DNA of 20,385 bases from Cerrena zonata (taxonomy: Eukaryota; Basidiomycota; Agaricomycetes; Polyporales; Cerrenaceae). This document shows, piece by piece, positions 15,328-20,385 of the stretch. The notes under the pieces were generated by a model that searched no databases, had not been told where the DNA came from, and worked only from the letters and a program-made list of their open reading frames with translations. Where the stretch lies: contig JASBNA010000156.1 of assembly GCA_038087015.1 (NCBI GenBank), forward strand, positions 1-20,385, read 5' to 3'. Both the position numbers and the translations under genes were made by a program. Positions within the stretch are counted from its first letter, which is position 1; each line of letters opens with the position of its first letter.

Positions 15328-17088
15328 ATGCAAGGTCTTTTTGAAAAGGAAATGAAAAGTCACGATACAAAAATCCAAGCTATTTTGGAGGAATTGGCCC
15401 AACCTTGTGATGCAAGCCATATAGATGAAGCTTCAGAAGGCCGCTATAAGGTGTTCACTAATGTTGTTCGGGACAGTAAGGTTGAAAAACTTGACGACTC
15501 CAACGCATGGGAAAACATCAAAAAGATGATAGTCAATGAAACTAATAAAAGATATGGGATTAAGGATAAATGTCAAAATTTCTCAAACCAGCTTTTAAAA
15601 GTATGTCATGACGGTATGCGTGATCATAGAGATATTAATAAAGACCAAATCAAGAATTTCAGAAACTATCTACAAGCCCAACAAACTTACTTGCAAAACT
15701 GTTTGAAAGAACATATTACTGAAAGCAGCAAGATTCTTGAAGACGCACTCACTCAATATTGGGATATGAAAGATGCGAAGAGTATCAGTACCAAGTACGT
15801 TCAAAAGATTACACCTCAAATAACAGCCAATCAAAAGGAACATTACAATAAAATCGAGGAAACATTTAAGATTGCTGAGGATAAGCTTGCTTGTAAGGAA
15901 TGGCTTTATAAAACCTTCCAAAAGATGTTACCAACTGATGATGAAAATGCATTTGAAAACGAAATTCCTTTGTTTCCTATGCCAGAGCCAGACACAGTAC
16001 CAGGCACCGTACCAGAAACGGTACCAGACACCGTACCAAATACAGAGCCAGAGCCAGAGCCATCATCAATTTCGGAACCAGGTTCTAGTTCTGAGTCCAA
16101 GTTTCCTTCAATTGCTTCATTGGCCGATTCATTACCAAGCTACCCTCAACGTATTAAAGAGACTCTGCGTAAAATTATGCAATTTGATCAAGAAATAATT
16201 TTTGAAAAACTTGGTGATTTTTCTAATGTATTCACCAAGCAACCTCCAACGGGTGTTCCTAAAAATCGTGTTATGGGAAGATACGATACCAGTCCAGTGG
16301 AAACAAGAGAACATATTTTAAAAGTGCAAGCATATCTCGCTAACAATTCAGTTCACCCATGTTATTGGGGATATGCATTATTCAGTTCTACTTGTCCAAA
16401 AGGCAATGAATTTTTTGCACCACGTCCCACCGATTGGTATTATCAAGTGGCTACATTACTAGAAGGGTTTGATTATTTTTACGCTAGACAATATGAATTA
16501 TCATTAATTTGGCATATTAAACCCAAGCCAAAGGATTCAGTTGCCGATTTGATCTTGTATAATGTTCAACAAATAATATCGGCCAAATTCAATACAAAAC
16601 TGTATTTGTTTAAAGAATTGAAAACTGTCATTTATATGATTCTCAGTGAAAATTTTTATAAATCTTTAGCAGAACAGGTAATGAATTGCACAGACCGAAT
16701 AGACCTTTATCTGTTATGCCTCACTGAATTATTTAATGACTCTGAATTGGGGAGAGAACCTTTAACCAAAGAGTATATTGAGTATAAGTCTTATTGCAAT
16801 GATTTTGACGATCATGAATTTGATTACGAATCAGAAGAGTGTGAATTCGATCACGAATCCGATGAGCACCAATCTGATCACGAATCCGATGAGGATGAAT
16901 TTGTCTACGATCCTAATCGTGAAGTACCGGGCTACCTTTGGTGTGATGAATGCGGCTGTTCTGTTTGCAAAGAGGAAGAGGCACGGGCTAAGAAGTCCAA
17001 AAAGAATCGGGATAAGAAACATAAAAAGAAGTTGAAACAATTAAAGAAAATGGCCGATGGGCCTTCAAAAACTGAATATACTATATAG
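15328..17088 (+). CDS. Unrecognised lineage-specific protein with acidic repeats, Cys cluster and Lys-rich tail
   Basis: The frame is open from 15145. The first ATG is at 15328, giving 586 residues, but the true start may be at 15033 through a frameshift. I do not recognise the family. In order: a charged helical region (1-210, for example KDQIKNFRNYLQAQQTYLQ); a Pro/Thr/Val tetrapeptide repeat (222-237) in a Pro/Glu/Ser-rich linker; and a more ordered, aromatic-rich domain (about 275-480; WGYALFSSTCP, DWYYQVATLLEGFDYFYAR, YELSLIWHIKPK). Three 9-residue acidic repeats follow (496-522), then Cys539-x2-Cys542-x-Cys544-x2-Cys547 and a Lys-rich tail (553-574) that could act as a nuclear signal. 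No enzyme motif, signal peptide or membrane segment is seen. CTG codons fall in the ordered domain. A distant capsid-like (gag-derived) origin is conceivable for the helical domain but unsupported. Confidence 0.68.
   Translation: MQGLFEKEMKSHDTKIQAILEELAQPCDASHIDEASEGRYKVFTNVVRDSKVEKLDDSNAWENIKKMIVNETNKRYGIKDKCQNFSNQLLKVCHDGMRDHRDINKDQIKNFRNYLQAQQTYLQNCLKEHITESSKILEDALTQYWDMKDAKSISTKYVQKITPQITANQKEHYNKIEETFKIAEDKLACKEWLYKTFQKMLPTDDENAFENEIPLFPMPEPDTVPGTVPETVPDTVPNTEPEPEPSSISEPGSSSESKFPSIASLADSLPSYPQRIKETLRKIMQFDQEIIFEKLGDFSNVFTKQPPTGVPKNRVMGRYDTSPVETREHILKVQAYLANNSVHPCYWGYALFSSTCPKGNEFFAPRPTDWYYQVATLLEGFDYFYARQYELSLIWHIKPKPKDSVADLILYNVQQIISAKFNTKLYLFKELKTVIYMILSENFYKSLAEQVMNCTDRIDLYLLCLTELFNDSELGREPLTKEYIEYKSYCNDFDDHEFDYESEECEFDHESDEHQSDHESDEDEFVYDPNREVPGYLWCDECGCSVCKEEEARAKKSKKNRDKKHKKKLKQLKKMADGPSKTEYTI
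15991..16038 (+). repeat. 12-bp coding tandem repeat (x-Thr-Val-Pro, four copies)
   Basis: Four in-phase 12-bp units read GACACAGTACCA, GGCACCGTACCA, GAAACGGTACCA and GACACCGTACCA. They encode DTVP, GTVP, ETVP and DTVP, followed by NTEP and two Glu-Pro dipeptides. The units differ at several bases, mostly at silent positions or the first residue. That suggests the protein pattern is kept rather than a very recent slippage product. Confidence 0.9.
16813..16893 (+). repeat. 27-bp coding tandem repeat (nine residues, three copies)
   Basis: Three in-phase units encode HEFDYESEE, CEFDHESDE and HQSDHESDE, with DEFVYDPN continuing the pattern. At DNA level GATCACGAATCCGATGAG is identical at 16849-16866 and 16876-16893, so at least the last duplication is recent. 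The block is strongly acidic with regularly spaced His, and lies directly before the Cys cluster. Confidence 0.9.
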
Positions 17089-17912
17089 TATAAAACACAC
17101 TAAACCATAATGAGATGGGTGCAAAAGACAGTAGTGCCCAAACCCAAACACTCTCACCCACAAAACGCCCATACACCAAGGGAAATCTGTTGAGTTTTGC
17201 ACAAAGTCAAACTTCTTTGTTGGGTGAAAAATGATTTTTGGGATTTTCGCCTTAAAATTGTTGCAAAACAGAAAAGGGACTCGCACTCAAAACTGGTTGT
17301 TATTATTAGTGAGTGCAGTGTTGGGGTGTATTAATTGTAAGTATTAACTATTGTACGTGTTATCTATAGTAAGTGTTGACTATAGTATGTATTAAATATT
17401 GTAAGTATTAACTATTACAGTATTAACTATTACAGTATTAAGTATAGTAAGTGTATCTATTTTACTGGAGAGTTTGTATTCCATAGCTCATTATAGCGTA
17501 TTGAACTATATAGATAACTTGATTGTATTCAACACTGAAAGGAAATGCAGTGTGGCAACTAGTGTGGATGGTATTACTGCAATATTCCACAACATTCACC
17601 TCGTAGACTTGGTTGAGTAGTTTTATCAATTGTAGTATTTTTGTTATTCTCATTATTTTTTTTTTTTTTGTTTTGTATGGAGATCGCACTGATTATGGTG
17701 CCAACACTTAAATAAACCCACCAACAATTTTTCACTAAGATCCCATCGCTTTGGTCCCTGTTATCAATATAATATTGGCTTTACTTCCTGATTATTTTGT
17801 TTTAATAATTTCGATTTTTTTTTCTTCAATCTTTTCTCTTTTCCCTTCTCTTTCAAGACACTTCAATTGTTCAGTCTTGATCTATTTATTTCCACCTCCC
17901 TAATACTTCAAC
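17089..17912. other. FAS2 upstream region
   Basis: This 824-bp stretch before the FAS2 ATG holds no gene. It contains a degenerate 16-bp minisatellite (17338-17463), an 11-T run near 17659-17669, an AATATAATATTGG stretch near 17766 that may hold the TATA element, and a long C/T-rich tract (about 17816-17855) close to the start. I saw no CACGTG E-box and no clear inositol/choline element (CATGTGAAA) here. The minus-strand open frame at 17462-17689 is a translation of this AT-rich DNA and not supported. Confidence 0.55.
17338..17463. repeat. Degenerate 16-bp minisatellite, eight units
   Basis: Eight head-to-tail units can be aligned without gaps at a 16-bp period, with two of 15 bp. Examples are TAAGTATTAACTATTG at 17338, TAAGTGTTGACTATAG at 17370, TAAGTATTAACTATTA at 17402 and CAGTATTAACTATTA at 17418. 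The consensus is close to TAAGTATTAACTATWG. The array ends about 450 bp before the FAS2 ATG. Confidence 0.9.
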
Positions 17913-20385
17913 ATGAGACCAGAAATTGAACAAGAACTCTCTCATACTTTATTAACAGAATTATTGGCTTACCAATTCGCTTCTCCAGTTAGATGGATTG
18001 AAACCCAAGATGTCTTTTTAAAACAACACAACACTGAACGTGTTGTTGAAATTGGTCCTTCTCCAACCTTAGCTGGTATGGCCTCAAGAACCATCAAAGC
18101 TAAATATGAATCTTATGATGCTGCTTTATCTTTACAACGTCAAGTTTTATGTTACGCCAAAGATGCTAAAGAAATTTATTACACCCCTGATCCAGCTGAT
18201 GTGGCTCCTCCAGCTCCAGCTGCTACTGCTAAAGCTTTAGAACCTCACGTGGGTTCTACTTCTGCTCCAGCCTCTGCTATTCCTCCAGCTACTACTTCTG
18301 GTGCTCCAGCTCCAGCTCCAGCCGCTGCTCCAGCCGCTGCACCAGCTCCAGCTGCCGCCCCAGCAGGTCCAGCTGCCTCCATCCCCGATGAACCAGTTTC
18401 TGCCGCCTTGGTCTTACAAGTTTTGGTTGCACAAAAATTGAAAAAACCTTTGGATTCAATTCCAATGTCAAAAGCTATTAAAGATTTGGTTAACGGTAAA
18501 TCCACCGTCCAAAATGAAATCTTGGGTGATTTAGGTAAAGAATTTGGTTCTACTCCTGAAAAACCTGAAGATACCCCATTGGAAGAATTGGCTGAAACTT
18601 TCCAAGACTCTTTCAATGGTCAATTAGGTAAAACTTCCACTTCTCTTATTGGTAGATTAATGTCCTCTAAAATGCCTGGTGGGTTTTCTATTACTGTCGC
18701 TAGAAAATACTTGGAATCAAGATTTGGTTTAGGTTCCGGTAGACAAGATTCTGTTTTATTAATGGCTTTAACTAATGAACCTGCTTCAAGATTAGGCTCC
18801 GATTCGGATGCTAAAGAATTCTTGGATTCTGTTGCTACTAAATATGCTTCTAACGCCGGTATCTCTTTAACTTCTGCTAGCGCCGGTGGTGCTGGTGGTG
18901 CTGGTGGCGCCGGTGGTGCTGTTATTGATAGTGCCGCTTTAGATGCTATTACTTCTGAAAATAAAACTATGGCTAGACAACAATTAGAAGTTTTAGCTAG
19001 ATACTTACAAGTTGATTTAAATAAAGGTGCTAAATCTTTCATTAAAGAAAAAGAAGCTACTGCTCTTTTACAAAAAGAATTAGATTTATGGGAAGAAGAA
19101 CATGGTGAAATTTATGCTAATGGTATTAAACCAACTTTCTCTCCATTGAAATCAAGAACTTATGATTCTTACTGGAATTGGGCTAGACAAGATGTTTTAT
19201 CAATGTATTTTGATATTATTTTTGGTAAATTAACTTCAATTGATCGTGAAACTATTAATCAATGTATTCAAATTATGAATCGTTCAAACCCAACTTTAAT
19301 CAAATTTATGCAATATCACGTTGATCATACTCCTGAATATAAAGGTGAAACCTATCAATTGGCTAAAAGATTAGGTCAACAATTAATTGATAACTGTAAA
19401 CAAGTTTTAGGTGTTGATCCAGTTTTCAAAGATGTTTCTAAAATTACTGGTCCAAAAACTACCGTTGATGCTAAGGGTAAAATTAATTACCAAGAAGCTA
19501 ACAAAGATTCAGTCAGAAAATTCGAACAATATGTTTATGAAATGGCTCAAGGTGGTTCAATGACCAAACAAAAAGGCCAACCAACTATTCATGAAGATTT
19601 AGCCCGTGTTTATAAAGCTATCACAAAACAAGCTTCATTATCTAAAGGTACTAAATTGGAAGTTCAAAAATTATACAATGAATTAATCAACTATGTTGAA
19701 TCAAATAAAGAAATTGAAGTTGACCAACCAACTAAAGATGTTTTACAAAAAGCTGCTGCTTCTAATTCTGGTACTTCAACTCCAAATGAAGAAGATGAAT
19801 CTGCTTCCTCAGATGACGAAATTGCTTCATTACCAGATAAAACTTCTATCTTGCAACCAGTTTCTTCTACCATCCCACCTCAAACTTTACCTTTCTTACA
19901 CATTAAACAAAAGAATGGTGATGCTTGGGAATACTCTTCTAAATTCTCCTCTACTTATTTGGATGGTTTGGAAAGTGCTGCTATTAATGGTTTAACTTTC
20001 AAAGACAAATATATCTTAGTTACTGGTGCTGGTGCAGGTTCAATTGGTGCCGAAATCTTACAAGGTTTAATTAGTGGTGGTGCTAAAGTTATTGTTACTA
20101 CTTCTCGTTTCTCAAGAAAAGTTACTGAATATTATCAAACCATGTATTCAAGATATGGTGCTTCTGGTTCCACTTTAATCGTTGTTCCTTTCAATCAAGG
20201 TTCTAAGAAGGATGTTGAAAGCTTGGTTGACTATATTTACAATGATCCAAAGAATGGTGGTTTAGGTTGGGACTTGGATGCTGTTATCCCATTCGCAGCC
20301 ATTCCAGAAAATGGTAATGGTTTAGATAACATCGATTCTAAATCAGAATTAGCCCACAGAATTATGTTGACCAACTTGTTAAGAT
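17913..20385 (+). CDS. FAS2: Fatty acid synthase subunit alpha, 5' part (runs off the window)
   Basis: The frame begins at ATG 17913 and stays open for 824 codons to the window edge; full-length yeast Fas2 is about 1,880 residues. Residues 1-95 ([29 protein letters not shown]) are the alpha-chain part of the malonyl/palmitoyl transferase domain. A flexible Ala/Pro linker (about 117-155) leads to the acyl carrier domain. There [15 protein letters not shown] carries the phosphopantetheine Ser197 (TCC at 18501-18503). A Gly/Ala linker (about 324-337) and the structural helical region follow. The ketoreductase domain then begins, with the NADPH motif TGAGAGSIG at 704-712. The ketosynthase and phosphopantetheinyl-transferase domains lie beyond the window. 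The product is the alpha chain of the cytosolic alpha6-beta6 synthase that makes palmitoyl/stearoyl-CoA from malonyl-CoA. Codon bias (GCT, GGT, TTA) indicates high expression. I saw no in-frame CTG. Confidence 0.98.
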   Translation, partial: MRPEIEQELSHTLLTELLAYQFASPVRWIETQDVFLKQHNTERVVEIGPSPTLAGMASRTIKAKYESYDAALSLQRQVLCYAKDAKEIYYTPDPADVAPPAPAATAKALEPHVGSTSAPASAIPPATTSGAPAPAPAAAPAAAPAPAAAPAGPAASIPDEPVSAALVLQVLVAQKLKKPLDSIPMSKAIKDLVNGKSTVQNEILGDLGKEFGSTPEKPEDTPLEELAETFQDSFNGQLGKTSTSLIGRLMSSKMPGGFSITVARKYLESRFGLGSGRQDSVLLMALTNEPASRLGSDSDAKEFLDSVATKYASNAGISLTSASAGGAGGAGGAGGAVIDSAALDAITSENKTMARQQLEVLARYLQVDLNKGAKSFIKEKEATALLQKELDLWEEEHGEIYANGIKPTFSPLKSRTYDSYWNWARQDVLSMYFDIIFGKLTSIDRETINQCIQIMNRSNPTLIKFMQYHVDHTPEYKGETYQLAKRLGQQLIDNCKQVLGVDPVFKDVSKITGPKTTVDAKGKINYQEANKDSVRKFEQYVYEMAQGGSMTKQKGQPTIHEDLARVYKAITKQASLSKGTKLEVQKLYNELINYVESNKEIEVDQPTKDVLQKAAASNSGTSTPNEEDESASSDDEIASLPDKTSILQPVSSTIPPQTLPFLHIKQKNGDAWEYSSKFSSTYLDGLESAAINGLTFKDKYILVTGAGAGSIGAEILQGLISGGAKVIVTTSRFSRKVTEYYQTMYSRYGASGSTLIVVPFNQGSKKDVESLVDYIYNDPKNGGLGWDLDAVIPFAAIPENGNGLDNIDSKSELAHRIMLTNLLR

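Noticed and set aside
18245..19042. Two long minus-strand open frames inside FAS2 (18245-18616 and 18620-19042)
   Set aside because: They are Ala/Pro/Gly-rich mirror frames of the biased GCT/GGT codons of FAS2, with no independent motif or promoter.

Overview
This is a nuclear DNA segment from a budding yeast, most probably of the CUG-Ser1 clade (Candida / Debaryomyces / Scheffersomyces relatives). Four things point there: AT-rich DNA, a Saccharomycotina-type initiator tRNA, a short yeast intron with a TACTAAT branch site, and proteins close to yeast families. In-frame CTG codons are scarce, and one falls in a conserved motif where serine fits better than leucine. No CRISPR array, intact transposon or bacterial feature is visible.

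Layout, left to right. An IMPACT/UPF0029-family protein with a mitochondrial-type N-terminus (+, 243-833) is followed by a mitochondrial D-2-hydroxyglutarate/D-lactate dehydrogenase of the Dld2 type (+, 1039-2643). The peroxisomal acyl-CoA synthetase FAA2 (-, 2713-4908, ending in the PTS1 signal SKL) converges on it. Next are a repeat-rich spacer, a small secreted cell-wall-type protein (-, 5750-6157), and a 2-kb stretch with no convincing gene. An initiator tRNA-Met (+, 8202-8273) and the tiny ER-membrane protein gene YSY6/RAMP4 (+, 8450-8698) follow. YSY6 carries a 60-nt intron directly after its ATG. A BCAS3-like WD40 protein (-, 8944-11142) converges on YSY6. It is divergent from a large F-box/leucine-rich-repeat protein (+, 11742-14114), across a 600-bp spacer with repeats and a GC-rich patch. 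Then comes an unrecognised lineage-specific gene with an apparent frameshift near its 5' end (+, 15033-17088). The window ends inside FAS2, the fatty acid synthase alpha subunit (+, from 17913). FAS2 lies downstream of an eight-unit 16-bp minisatellite.

The genes do not form an operon-like system. Several concern lipid and organelle metabolism: peroxisomal fatty-acid activation (FAA2), cytosolic fatty-acid synthesis (FAS2) and mitochondrial 2-hydroxyacid oxidation (DLD2-like). There is no sequence evidence that they are co-regulated. The part most likely to hold undescribed biology is 11.2-17.5 kb, with the divergent F-box/LRR gene, the frameshifted orphan gene and the repeat tract upstream of FAS2. 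The gene-free 6.2-8.2 kb interval is the second candidate.
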